Origin: Betaproteobacteria bacterium
GTDB lineage: Bacteria; Pseudomonadota; Gammaproteobacteria; Burkholderiales; Casimicrobiaceae
Assembly: GCA_016717855.1 (NCBI GenBank)
Contig: JADKEV010000038.1
Location: 1 to 38,403, forward strand
Direction of reading: 5' to 3'
Length of the DNA stretch: 38,403 bases
Below, one piece after another: positions 7,592 to 15,804 of this stretch. Position numbers and translations under genes: made by a program. Each line of letters starts with the position of its first letter. Position 1 is the first letter of the stretch. The notes below the pieces were generated by a model. That model was not told the DNA's origin. It was given only the letters and a program-made list of their open reading frames with translations, and ran no database searches.

Positions 7592-10500
7592 CCGGTCTCT
7601 TCAGTACCGCGCTCGCGTTCGAAGAGTTGGCGCACGCGCGCCAGGGCGAGACCCAATTCCGAGTCCGGGCCGGCGCCGACCGTGGCGGTGATGCCCTCGG
7701 CGACCGCGAATGCCGCCCGTGCGGCTGCGGGGACCCCCGCCAGGTATTCGGTTTCGGCACGGCCGCAAAGCAGGATGCCCAGGCCCCGCTGGTCCGACGC
7801 CGTGCGCAGCAGCGTCTCGCCGGCATCGAGGCAGCGTCGCGCCTCGACGAAGCGAGCCTCCCTGGCGTGCACGGGCCCGAGGTAGCCCAGGATCTGTCCC
7901 TCGGTGCGCCGGTCCCCCAACTTGCGGGCTACTACGAGCGCGGCCTCGAAGTGATCCGTTGCCTCGTCGGACCGGGCAAGGCTGTCGTAAACCATGCCCA
8001 GGTTGCACAGCACGATGCACTCCAGCCGCGCATGGCCCAGGTCGCGGGCCACGGCCAGCGCCGCATCGAGTTCGCCGAGCGCATCGGCAAAACCGCCCTG
8101 CACTTGATGCAGCAGGCCCAGGTTGCAGAGCACGTTGCCTTCCAGCCGCCGGTCGCCCACTTCGCGCGCCACTGCGAGCGCCGCTTCGAAGTGCGCGCGC
8201 GACTCGTCGATGTTCCCCGCGCCGCCGTATAGCGTGCCGAGGTTGCCGAGGACGTCGCCCTCGCGGCGCCGGTCGCCGGCTTCGCGCGCCAGCGCCAGCG
8301 CGGCATCGAAATGAATCCTGGCCTCGCCCGTGCGGCCGGGCAGGATTTCCATGTTGCCCAGGCCGTTGTGGGCGTCGCTCTGCAATTCCAAATCTGCCAC
8401 GTCCACGGCGATGACCCGCGCTGCCTCGAGGTGGGCGCGGGCCGCTTCCAGGCGACCCCTCTGGTTGTCGAGGCCGCCCAGGCTGATGAGGGCGCGGCAC
8501 TCGCTGCGCCGGTTGCCCGCTTCGCGGGCCCTCGCCAGCGACGCCTCGAGGCGCGCATAAGCGTCGTCGTTCCTGCCGCAGGCTAGCAGAACGCGGCCGG
8601 CAACCCAATCCACGCGAGCGAGTTCCGCCGCACCGAGGCCGGGAATGGCTCGCACCATGGCCACGAGATCGTCGCCGGCCCGGAACGGCCCGCGTGACTT
8701 GAGGCCTGCCCACGCGAGTTCCAGCGTATGGATCCCCACCGCGGCTTCGCCGCGCGCGACGGCGCGCCGGCACGCCACGATGAAGTTGTCCAGGTCGATG
8801 CAGCCGCCGGCCGTGGCCACCCTTTCGTCCAGCCCGGCAAAGTGCTCGCCGTGCCGCGCTTCCGCCGCCCGCAGCGCCTCCGGCCCGCTACCCGCGTAGC
8901 GACCCGGCGTGCGCAGGTGCTCCGACGCATACTCCTGCACGCTCACCAGCAAATCGAAGCGGTCGTCGGAAACCTGCCTGACGAATGACTTGTGGACCAG
9001 GGACTGCAGGGCATCCATGGCCCAGGGCGGATTCTCGTAAGCGGATAAGTCCAGGACCGCCTCCACCGATTCGAGAGTGAAGCCGCCTTCGAACACCGCC
9101 AGCTGCGCCAGCGCGGCCTTCTCCGGCATCGACAACAGGTCCCACGACCAATCGAACACGGCGCGCAACGTCGCTTGCCTGTCCACGCGGCCGCCGGCCG
9201 ACGCCAGCACTTTGAAGCGCTCGCTCATCCGCAGCAGCAGCGTGCGCGGCGGCATCACGCGCACCCGCGCCGCCGCCAGCTCGATCGCCAGCGGCAGGCC
9301 TTCCAGCAGTTTGACGAGCGGGCCAAGTGCCGCCTCGTCGCCCGTGGTGGGCTGGAATCCCGGCTTCGCCGCCTCCGCACGCCGCAGGAACAGGGTCATC
9401 GCGTCGCCGGCGGGCAGGGGCGCAAGCGCGAGCACTTGCTCTCCGGGCAGCCCGAGCACTTCGCGCGTGGTCACGAGGAACCGCGCGTTGCTTGTGCGGT
9501 TGAGCCACTGGCCCAGCGTTTCCTCGGCGTGACGCGCGACCTGCTCGAAGTTGTCGATGATCACCAGGCACTGCCCACGTCCCGCGATGGCCAGTCCGAT
9601 CTGCGCCACCGGATCTTCCTTGCCCAGCGGCACGTCGAGGCCCTTGGCCACGGCGGCAACGATGCCGTCGAGGCTGCGCGCCTGCGCGAGATCGCAGAAC
9701 CAGGCGCCTCCCGGGAATGCGCCGAGCGCGCTCCAGCCGAAGCGTGTGACCAGCCGGGTCTTGCCGGTGCCGCCGACGCCGAGTACCGAGACCAGCCGTG
9801 CGCCATAGTCGAAACGCCCCTGGAGTTCCGCCAGCACCTCGGCGCGGCCGATGAAACTGTCGCGCTCCGCCGGCAGGCTGTGGCCGCTGAACGACGCGAG
9901 CGGCGGAAAGTCCGCGCGCAGGTCCGGCGCGAGGGCTTGCAGCAGGCGCCCCGGATGCAGGATGCCCTTGAGCCTGTGCTCACCCATGTCGCGCAGCGCG
10001 ACGCCCTCCGGCAGCGCTCCGCGCACCAGCGCGGCTGTCTCCGCCGAAAGCAGCAACTGCCCGCCGTGCGCGACAGCCATGATCCGAGCAGCACGATTCA
10101 CAGCGGCGCCGTAGTAGTCGCCATCGCGCAGTTCCGCCACACCGGTGTGCAATCCCATCCGCACCTTCAGGGCGAGCGGGATTCCGGCACCGGCCGCCGT
10201 GGGGCCGGGGGCGCGCCCGCCGGCCGGCGCACTTTGCAGCGCACGTTGCGCGGCGACGCCCGCACGGAGCGCATCATCGGCGGCGGCAAATGCCGCAAGC
10301 ACGCCGTCGCCCGTGCTCTTGACGATCCACCCGCCATTGGCTTCGATCGCCTGCCGCAGCAGTGCGTCGTGGCGGGCGAGCGCCACCTGCATGGCCTCCG
10401 GCTGCTGTTCCCACAACGGGGTGCTGCCTTCGATGTCGGTGAACAGGAAGGTCACCGGGCCCGATGGCGGCGGTGAATCGCGCTTCATCGGAGGCGCCAT
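7588..10500 (-). CDS. Class III adenylate/guanylate cyclase-ATPase-TPR regulator
   Basis: A 970-residue signalling protein. Residues 15-185 are a class III nucleotide cyclase domain: FLFTDIEGST with metal-binding Asp22, KSTGDGVLAAF with Asp65, GLHTGVAELRDGDYYG and VNRAARI. An AP-ATPase/NB-ARC-like domain follows, with Walker A GVGGTGKTRL at about residues 239-248 and Walker B CLVIIDNFEQV. From about residue 600 to the end are repeated TPR-like helical pairs (for example LGNLGTLYGGAGNIDESRAHFEAAL). This cyclase + STAND ATPase + TPR architecture is known in proteobacteria and actinobacteria; the ligand is unknown. The start at 10500 has GAGG upstream. The much longer upstream open frame is a shadow of the next gene, whose stop lies only 8 bases away, implying an operon. 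Confidence 0.88.
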   Translation of the reverse strand: MAPPMKRDSPPPSGPVTFLFTDIEGSTPLWEQQPEAMQVALARHDALLRQAIEANGGWIVKSTGDGVLAAFAAADDALRAGVAAQRALQSAPAGGRAPGPTAAGAGIPLALKVRMGLHTGVAELRDGDYYGAAVNRAARIMAVAHGGQLLLSAETAALVRGALPEGVALRDMGEHRLKGILHPGRLLQALAPDLRADFPPLASFSGHSLPAERDSFIGRAEVLAELQGRFDYGARLVSVLGVGGTGKTRLVTRFGWSALGAFPGGAWFCDLAQARSLDGIVAAVAKGLDVPLGKEDPVAQIGLAIAGRGQCLVIIDNFEQVARHAEETLGQWLNRTSNARFLVTTREVLGLPGEQVLALAPLPAGDAMTLFLRRAEAAKPGFQPTTGDEAALGPLVKLLEGLPLAIELAAARVRVMPPRTLLLRMSERFKVLASAGGRVDRQATLRAVFDWSWDLLSMPEKAALAQLAVFEGGFTLESVEAVLDLSAYENPPWAMDALQSLVHKSFVRQVSDDRFDLLVSVQEYASEHLRTPGRYAGSGPEALRAAEARHGEHFAGLDERVATAGGCIDLDNFIVACRRAVARGEAAVGIHTLELAWAGLKSRGPFRAGDDLVAMVRAIPGLGAAELARVDWVAGRVLLACGRNDDAYARLEASLARAREAGNRRSECRALISLGGLDNQRGRLEAARAHLEAARVIAVDVADLELQSDAHNGLGNMEILPGRTGEARIHFDAALALAREAGDRRREGDVLGNLGTLYGGAGNIDESRAHFEAALAVAREVGDRRLEGNVLCNLGLLHQVQGGFADALGELDAALAVARDLGHARLECIVLCNLGMVYDSLARSDEATDHFEAALVVARKLGDRRTEGQILGYLGPVHAREARFVEARRCLDAGETLLRTASDQRGLGILLCGRAETEYLAGVPAAARAAFAVAEGITATVGAGPDSELGLALARVRQLFERERGTEETG

Positions 10501-10508
10501 CGCATGCC

Positions 10509-11315
10509 TCAACGCCCAGCCATCAACGCGTCGTCGAAGATCGCCACCGCGCGTGTCCAGCCGGCCGACGCGCCGCGTATCTTGTGCGGGAAGCAGCTGA
10601 TGAAGAAGCCGTCGGCCGGCAGCGCCTCCAGGTTGTGCAGCTTTTCCAGGTGACAGTAGCCGATGTCGCGCCCGGCCTTGTGGCCCTCCCAGATCAGGCC
10701 GGCGTCGCCGGTTTCGGCGTACTTCTTCGCCGTATGCACGAAGGGCGCGTCCCAGCTCCAGGCATCGGTTCCGGTCAGCCGCACGCCACGCTCGAGCAGG
10801 TACATCGTCGCTTCGTAGCCCATGCCGCAGCCGGCGGCCACGTAGCCGGCGTCGCCGTAACACGAGCCCGCGCGCGTGTTGACGACGACAATCTCCAGCG
10901 GCTGCAGCGCGTGGCCGACGCGCGCGAGCTCCGCTTTGACGTCGGCGGCGGTGACGACGTAACCGTCGGCGAAGTGGCGGAAGTCCAGCTTCACGCCCGG
11001 CTGGAAGCACCATTCCAGCGGCACTTCGTCGATGGCGATGGCCGGCTTCTTGCCGCCGTTCTTCGCGTCCATCGTCGAGTGGAAGTGGTACGGCGCATCC
11101 AGGTGCGTGCCGTTGTGAGTGATCAGGCTGACCAACTCCAGGGCCCACCCCTCGCCGTCGGGCAGGTCCTCTTTCTTCAAGCCGGGAAAGAACGGCACGA
11201 TCTGGTCGTAGGTGTTTTCGTGCGTGAAGTACTGGATCTTCGGGCCGTAGCCGGGCGGGTCGCTTTGCACATCGTTTTCGAGGTAGATCGAGAGGTCGAC
11301 GAAGGTGCGGGGCAT
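10509..11315 (-). CDS. Cyclase-family metal-dependent hydrolase (kynurenine formamidase-like)
   Basis: The 268-residue product belongs to the cyclase/formamidase fold. The metal-binding signature HNGTHLDAPYHF is intact (H-x-G-T-H-x-D-x-P-x-H-F), and FISCFPHKIRGASAG near the C-terminus matches the family. Members hydrolyse amide or lactam bonds of small molecules, including N-formylkynurenine and isatin; this one's substrate is unknown. The ATG at 11315 is chosen because AAGGAG lies 8 bases upstream; a GTG at 11324 would overlap that ribosome site. It lies 45 bases downstream of the MocR gene and 8 bases upstream of the cyclase-ATPase gene, all on the same strand. Confidence 0.87.
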   Translation of the reverse strand: MPRTFVDLSIYLENDVQSDPPGYGPKIQYFTHENTYDQIVPFFPGLKKEDLPDGEGWALELVSLITHNGTHLDAPYHFHSTMDAKNGGKKPAIAIDEVPLEWCFQPGVKLDFRHFADGYVVTAADVKAELARVGHALQPLEIVVVNTRAGSCYGDAGYVAAGCGMGYEATMYLLERGVRLTGTDAWSWDAPFVHTAKKYAETGDAGLIWEGHKAGRDIGYCHLEKLHNLEALPADGFFISCFPHKIRGASAGWTRAVAIFDDALMAGR

Positions 11316-11360
11316 GCGATTCACTCCTTGGCGGTAGGTCCGCGATTATGGCGCCTGAGA

Positions 11361-12881
11361 TTACTTCCTGGTCACCGCCAGCTTGCGCGCCTGCCGCATC
11401 TGCCCTTCGATGACTTCCGCCAGCACGCCGACGCCGGCCTCGATCTCAGCGGGCTTGATGCCGCCGAACCCCAGCACCAGACCGGTCTCTGGCACCGGCG
11501 CGATCGAGAACCGCGCGATCGGCGACGCGGTGATGTTGCGCGCCTCGGCCGCGCGCGCGACTTCGAGTTCCGACAAGCCCGAATGCAGCCGGCCGATGGT
11601 GTGCAGACCGCTCTGGCTGGGCACGACGTCGAGCAGGCCGGCGAGCCGGCGCTGCGCCGCGTCGTGCAGCGCTTCGTGGCGTTCCGCGTAGATGCGGCGC
11701 ATGCGCCGGATGTGCGAGGCGAAGTGGCCTTCGTCAATGAACTCGGCGACGGTGGCCTGCACCGATGTCGGGACGCCATGCAGCACCCGGCTCATCATCG
11801 TGTTCAGGGTTCCGACCAGCGCCGGCGGCGCCAGCAGGAAGCCCAGGCGCAGCGAGGGAAACAGCGACTTGCTGAACGTGCCCACGTAGATGACGAGGCC
11901 GGTGGCGTCGACGCTCTTCAGCGTCGGCAGCGGGCTGCCGCCGAACGAGAACTCGCCGTCGTAGTCGTCCTCGATGATCCAGGCGCCGGCCTGCTCCGCG
12001 GCGTGCAGCAGCGCGAAGCGCCGCTCCAGGCTCATCACCATGCCCAGCGGCTGCTGGTGCGACGGCGTGACGAAGGCGAGGCGAAAGCGCGGGCTCAGCC
12101 GCAGCCCCTCGTCGACGCGCAGGCCCTGCTCGTCGACGGGAACCGGGACGAGTTCGGCGCCGGCGGCGATCAGGCTGTTGCGCGCGCCGATGGCGCCGGG
12201 ATTCTCGAACCAGACGCGATCCCCAGGGTTGAGCAGGATCGAGCCGATCAGCGAAAACGCCTGCTGGGCGCCGGCGCAGATGAAGATCTGTCCGGCATCG
12301 CAGCTGATGCCGCGATTGGCGCGCAGGTGCGAGGCGATCGCCTGGCGCAACTGCGGATGGCCGACGGGCTCGCCATAACCCAGCACGTCGCCGCGGCCGC
12401 CGCGCCAGTGCTTGGCGGACAGGCGCGCCCACTGCGCCATCGGGAACGCGTCGAACGCGGGCAGCGCCGTGGTGAACGCGCGGGCGACCGACGGCAGGCG
12501 TCGGCGCTCGGCGAAGCGCTCGATCGCCTGCGCCGTCGCGCGCGCCAGCCGCGGCGCCCGGGCCTCGAGCGCGATCACGTTGGGATCGGGCGGCCGCGGC
12601 CGGTCCGCTTCGAGCACGCGGCTCACGTAGGTGCCGGCGCCGACGCGGGATTCGATCAGTCCTTCGGCGGTGAGGCGGTCGAACGCCTCGATCACGGTGG
12701 TGCGCGAGAGGCCGAGTTCGCGCGCCAGCGTCCGGCTGGCTGGCAGCCGGTCACCGGCAGCAACGCTGCCCGAGAGAATCAGCTCGCGCAACAGCACGTG
12801 GAGCTGGGTGCTGACCGGGCGCGGCGAGTCGTGATCGATGCGCACCGACAACAGCAGGGCGCCGCCCGCGCGCTTGACCAT
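11361..12881 (-). CDS. MocR-type (GntR + aminotransferase) PLP-dependent regulator
   Basis: A 506-residue protein with the MocR fusion layout. Residues 10-85 are a GntR winged helix-turn-helix (QLHVLLRELILSGSVAAGD, LPASRTLARELGLSRTTV, AEGLIESRVGAGTYV). From about residue 135 on is a class I aminotransferase fold used as an effector domain, with IIEDDYDGEF, the PLP-binding Lys near residue 338 in GTFSKSLFPSLRLGF, and a C-terminal small domain. Such proteins sense PLP plus an amine or amino acid. It is divergent from the enolase-superfamily gene and shares a 113-base intergenic region containing candidate direct-repeat sites, so it probably controls that gene and its own operon. Confidence 0.9.
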   Translation of the reverse strand: MVKRAGGALLLSVRIDHDSPRPVSTQLHVLLRELILSGSVAAGDRLPASRTLARELGLSRTTVIEAFDRLTAEGLIESRVGAGTYVSRVLEADRPRPPDPNVIALEARAPRLARATAQAIERFAERRRLPSVARAFTTALPAFDAFPMAQWARLSAKHWRGGRGDVLGYGEPVGHPQLRQAIASHLRANRGISCDAGQIFICAGAQQAFSLIGSILLNPGDRVWFENPGAIGARNSLIAAGAELVPVPVDEQGLRVDEGLRLSPRFRLAFVTPSHQQPLGMVMSLERRFALLHAAEQAGAWIIEDDYDGEFSFGGSPLPTLKSVDATGLVIYVGTFSKSLFPSLRLGFLLAPPALVGTLNTMMSRVLHGVPTSVQATVAEFIDEGHFASHIRRMRRIYAERHEALHDAAQRRLAGLLDVVPSQSGLHTIGRLHSGLSELEVARAAEARNITASPIARFSIAPVPETGLVLGFGGIKPAEIEAGVGVLAEVIEGQMRQARKLAVTRK

Positions 12882-12911
12882 GATGCGTTACCCTGCGTCG
12901 TCGACAGCGGA

Positions 12912-12941
12912 AATGGTATCACTGAAACTTCAGAATGGACC
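12912..12941. promoter_or_regulatory. Candidate MocR operator: AATGG direct repeats around a palindrome
   Basis: Within the divergent region, AATGGTAT (12912-12919) and AATGGACC (12934-12941) are direct repeats spaced 22 bases, about two helical turns. Between them lies the 12-bp palindrome CTGAAACTTCAG (12922-12933). Characterised MocR regulators often bind direct repeats of this sort, so this is a plausible site for the adjacent regulator. It is based on pattern only. Confidence 0.35.
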
Positions 12942-12994
12942 TTCCGGGGCAACCACTTAGGCCGGATGATGCCGATTCGAACGAGCGGACGCCC

Positions 12995-14098
12995 ATGAAG
13001 ATCAAGCGCATCGAAACCTTCACCACCCAGTTCATCTGCTTCGTGCGCGTCACCACCGACGACGGCAGGGAAGGCTGGGGCCAGGTCGCGCCCTATAACG
13101 CCGACATCACCGCGCAGGTCCTGCACCGGCAGATCGCGCCGTGGTCGCTGGGGCGCGATGCGCTCGACATCGATGCGCTGGTCGACCTGGTCCCGGAGAA
13201 GGAGCACAAGTTTCCCGGCTCGTACATCTGCCGCGCGATCGGCGGTCTCGACACCGCGCTGTGGGACTTGCGCGGCAAGTTGGAAGGCAAGAGCGTGTGC
13301 GAACTGCTCGGCGGCACGCCGCGAACGCTGCGCGCCTATGCGTCGTCGATGAAGCGCGACATCACTCCCGAGCAGGAGGTGGCGCGCTTTGTCGAACTGC
13401 GCGACCGGCACGGTTTCGATGCGTTCAAGTACCGGATCGGCGCCGAGTGCGGGCATGACATCGACGAATGGCCGGACCGCACCGAGGAGATCATCCCCGC
13501 CATCCATCGCGGGCTGGGCCCGGACGTGGCGCTGCTGGCCGACGGCAACAGCGGCTTTTCGCCACGGCACGCGATCGAGGTAGGCAGGATGCTGGAGGAT
13601 AACGGCGTCAGCCACTTCGAGGAACCGTGCCCGTACTGGGAACTGGAGCAGACCAAGCAGGTGCGCGATGCGCTGAACCTCGACGTCACCGGCGGCGAGC
13701 AGGACTGCATGATCCCGGTGTGGCGGCAGATCATCGAGATGCCGGCGGTCGACGTGATCCAGCCCGACGTCTGCTACCTGGGCGGGATCACCCGGACGCT
13801 GCGCGTGGCGAAGATGGCGGAGGAGGCCGGCCTGCCTTGCACGCCGCACAGCGCCAATCTGTCGATGGTCACGCTGTTCACCATGCACCTGCTGGGCGCG
13901 ATCCCCAACGCCGGCAAGTATCTGGAGTTCTCCATCGAGGGACCGGACTACTATCCGTGGCAGGACGGGCTCTTCCTGAATTCGCCTTATGCCATCAAGG
14001 ACGGCAAGGTGACGATACCGAGCGAGCCCGGCTGGGGCGTCGAGATCGACCCGGCCTGGCTGGCCAGGGCGGCGTACCAGAAGAGCGAGGTGGCGTGA
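12995..14098 (+). CDS. Enolase-superfamily enzyme (mandelate racemase/muconate lactonizing type)
   Basis: The 367-residue protein starts at ATG 12995 (MKIKRIETFTTQF), the usual N-terminal strand; upstream in-frame residues are not conserved-looking. It has the capping domain, then a TIM barrel with expected ligands: ADGNSG (Asp183), FEEPC (Glu209-210) and TGGEQD (Glu235) for magnesium, QPDVCYLGG, and PHSANLS with His285 as a likely general base. The strand-2 motif, usually K-x-K, is K145-Y-R. Acid-sugar dehydratase or racemase activity is the general expectation; the substrate is unknown. It is divergent from the MocR gene. Its last 104 bases overlap the VapC open frame on the other strand. 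Confidence 0.88.
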   Translation: MKIKRIETFTTQFICFVRVTTDDGREGWGQVAPYNADITAQVLHRQIAPWSLGRDALDIDALVDLVPEKEHKFPGSYICRAIGGLDTALWDLRGKLEGKSVCELLGGTPRTLRAYASSMKRDITPEQEVARFVELRDRHGFDAFKYRIGAECGHDIDEWPDRTEEIIPAIHRGLGPDVALLADGNSGFSPRHAIEVGRMLEDNGVSHFEEPCPYWELEQTKQVRDALNLDVTGGEQDCMIPVWRQIIEMPAVDVIQPDVCYLGGITRTLRVAKMAEEAGLPCTPHSANLSMVTLFTMHLLGAIPNAGKYLEFSIEGPDYYPWQDGLFLNSPYAIKDGKVTIPSEPGWGVEIDPAWLARAAYQKSEVA

Positions 14099-14594
14099 GG
14101 CGGAGTAGAGACCGTAGGATGGGTCGAGCGCAGCGACAACCTTCAGTTTCGGCGGAGGTGCGCCGGGAACGCTGCGCTCCACCATCTGCGTGCGGTTTCC
14201 AGACCTTCAGCGGGCAATGCGCCGCCGCCATTAGGAAATCCTTGTCCGTGGTCAGCAAGGTCAGGCCATGCCGGATGCAAAGTTGCGCGATTACAGCATC
14301 GATGGTGCCGATCTGGACGCCGGCGCGGCGGCAGCGATTGCGCAGTGCAGCAGCATCGACATGATCCTGGCGGTCCGGCTGCAGGAGGGGCAACACGTTG
14401 AACCTGTCGACGATGTCCTTGGCGGCCCGCGGACCGGCAAATCCCTGCAGCAATTCCTGGAGGACAAGGCCGGTGGTCACAACCGTATCGCCACGATCGA
14501 GAGCTTCTCGCAGCTCACGCACTTCCGGAGCCCCCGAGGCCTGATCCCGCCGGAAGGCGAGCGACCAGACGCTGGTGTCAACGAAAAGACTCAC
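13995..14594 (-). CDS. VapC-like PIN-domain toxin with read-through C-terminal extension
   Basis: Residues 1-135 are a complete PIN ribonuclease domain with acidic residues Asp6 (FVDTSVW), Glu47 (VLQELLQGF), Asp99 (GTIDAVIAQLC) and Asp117/Asp119 (LLTTDKDF), ending at the typical LKVWKP. PIN domains usually stop here, but this frame runs on for about 64 more residues. Residues 152-161 (GCRCARPILR) are the translation of a dispersed palindromic repeat, and the rest is antisense to the end of the enolase-type gene, so the tail is probably not original. The start overlaps the antitoxin stop by four bases (ATGA), giving translational coupling. The PIN part predicts RNA cleavage; the effect of the tail is unknown. 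Confidence 0.82.
   Translation of the reverse strand: MSLFVDTSVWSLAFRRDQASGAPEVRELREALDRGDTVVTTGLVLQELLQGFAGPRAAKDIVDRFNVLPLLQPDRQDHVDAAALRNRCRRAGVQIGTIDAVIAQLCIRHGLTLLTTDKDFLMAAAHCPLKVWKPHADGGAQRSRRTSAETEGCRCARPILRSLLRLTPPRSSGTPPWPARPGRSRRPSRARSVSSPCRP
14112..14141 (+). repeat. Dispersed palindromic repeat, family A, copy 1 (right arm degenerate)
   Basis: Begins CCGTAGGATGGGTCGAGCG, followed by CAGCGACA. The closing arm reads ACCTTC instead of ACCCATC. It lies within the vapC open frame and encodes part of its extended C-terminus. Confidence 0.65.
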
Positions 14595-14791
14595 CGGCGC
14601 GAGCGCTCAGCCTTGTAATCGAACGAAGCGTCCCACTCCAGCTTGCCCATCAGGTCGATCAGCCGCTTCTGGCTGCGCCGCGCGATGAACTCCTCGAGCG
14701 CACGGGTTACCGCCGCTTTCTTGGTCTTTTCACCACTTACCGCTAAGGCGCGGTCGATCAGTTCGGGATCCAGCGCGAGATTGGTGGCCAT
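14591..14791 (-). CDS. VapB-type antitoxin
   Basis: A 66-residue protein of the short VapB-like family found with PIN toxins: the N-terminal DNA-binding segment (MATNLALDPELIDRALAVSG) and helices (KTKKAAVTRALEEFIARR) resemble RHH antitoxins, and the aromatic, charged tail (LEWDASFDYKAERSRR) would wrap the toxin. The start at 14791 is preceded by AAGGAG. Its stop overlaps the toxin start by four bases. It should neutralise VapC and repress the common promoter. Confidence 0.87.
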   Translation of the reverse strand: MATNLALDPELIDRALAVSGEKTKKAAVTRALEEFIARRSQKRLIDLMGKLEWDASFDYKAERSRR

Positions 14792-14802
14792 GTGTCACTC
14801 CT

Positions 14803-14839
14803 TACACATGATGCTACACAATGCCTGCCCGATTGACAA
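14803..14839 (-). promoter_or_regulatory. Promoter of vapBC with overlapping TGTGTA direct repeats
   Basis: On the minus strand, TTGTCA (14834-14839) and TAGCAT (14811-14816) are separated by 17 bases, a reasonable sigma-70 pair. Two copies of TGTGTA (14815-14820 and 14803-14808), 12 bases apart, overlap the -10 and the likely start site and could be the antitoxin's binding sites. Confidence 0.45.
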
Positions 14840-14998
14840 GTCGGCAGCAGGCAAGCGTAGCCAATCTGCAACGCCGAGACGCGGTCATTCCTCGAAGGAC
14901 ACCGGATTCGGGCTGCGCCGCGGCGATGGCATGTACCATGGAATCGGGCAGGGCACTTGCACTACTGTGACTGATCGAACTCACCGGAGGTCGCCATC

Positions 14999-15634
14999 AT
15001 GGATGTCCTGGAGCAAATCCGAGGCCAGATCGAAGCGGTCAACCTGCCGCTCTATGCGATCACGCTGACCGCCGTGCCGTGTCCCGATACGCCGGTGCTG
15101 CTGATGCTGCACTGGCACGCGTTCCGCCATGAGCTCCTGTTCGACGCGCCGGAAGCGCGTCCCGTGAGCTATCGGCCGGTGCCCGCGTCGGCGCTGCAGT
15201 TGAACGAGCGCTGGCGGGTGTTGGAAACGATCGACATGGCGGCGATGGAAGCCGCATGGGAACTGGGTGCGTGGGATGTGGCGCGCCACCAGCGTCGTTC
15301 CTGCATGCGCCCCGGCGCCGACACCAGCGAGGCGCTCGAGTGCCTGCAGGCGTTCGGCAACTATCCCGATTCCATGGGCGGCCGCGACCTGGTGATCGCC
15401 GATGCGCCCGACTCCGATGAACTCCTCGAGTTGGGCAAGAACGTCGGTTACCTGACCTGGCAATTCCGCCCCGTCTGCGGCGGGATCTGGGCCGACGTGG
15501 CCGATGACGTCACGCTCAACCCCGACGGCACCCGCGCGCCGCCCTGCCCGCTGCTGCACAGGCCGCCCCACGACCAGGGCGCCAGCAAGACCGTCTACCG
15601 GTTCGGCCAGAGCGAGTCGATTGCGCTGAACTGA
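14999..15634 (+). CDS. Conserved-looking protein of unknown function
   Basis: A 211-residue soluble protein with no signal peptide or membrane segment. The ATG at 14999 is preceded by CGGAGG at a normal distance. The sequence has good coding character (LLMLHWHAFRHELLFD, a Trp/Glu-rich helix MAAMEAAWELGAWDVARHQ, and a C-terminal GGIWADVADDVTLNPDG). One feature is CPDTPVLLMLHWH near residue 28, and there are several other Cys residues, but no metal site or catalytic motif that I recognise. It stands alone between vapBC and the repeat pair that follows the protease gene. Confidence 0.65.
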   Translation: MDVLEQIRGQIEAVNLPLYAITLTAVPCPDTPVLLMLHWHAFRHELLFDAPEARPVSYRPVPASALQLNERWRVLETIDMAAMEAAWELGAWDVARHQRRSCMRPGADTSEALECLQAFGNYPDSMGGRDLVIADAPDSDELLELGKNVGYLTWQFRPVCGGIWADVADDVTLNPDGTRAPPCPLLHRPPHDQGASKTVYRFGQSESIALN

Positions 15635-15658
15635 CCGCCGGCTCTCGTTGGTGGCTAT

Positions 15659-15690
15659 CGTAGGATGGGTCGAGCGCAGCGACACCCATC
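15659..15690 (+). repeat. Dispersed palindromic repeat, family A, copy 2
   Basis: A complete copy: CGTAGGATGGGTCGAGCG followed by CAGCGACACCCATC. The arms GATGGGT and ACCCATC pair around a GAGCG-CAGCG inner stem. It forms an inverted pair with the copy at 15772-15804. Confidence 0.75.
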
Positions 15691-15771
15691 ATTCTCCTCG
15701 AAGAGCCGGATATACGTGGCGCGCCGGCACCAGTCTGCGGCGAACGCAACGACGCTTGATGATTCCCGCCA

Positions 15772-15804
15772 GATGGGTATCGCTTCGCTCCACCCATCCT
15801 ACGG
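15772..15804 (-). repeat. Dispersed palindromic repeat, family A, copy 3 (supplies a stop codon)
   Basis: A complete copy in the opposite orientation to the one at 15659, with an 81-base spacer between them. Its first bases on the minus strand (CCGTAGGATGGG) contain the TAG that ends the protease frame (ATG-CCG-TAG). Confidence 0.75.

Noticed and set aside
10501..11148. Upstream extension of the adenylate-cyclase open frame
   Set aside because: It overlaps the cyclase-family hydrolase gene in another frame and is low-complexity. The cyclase domain begins directly after the ATG at 10500.
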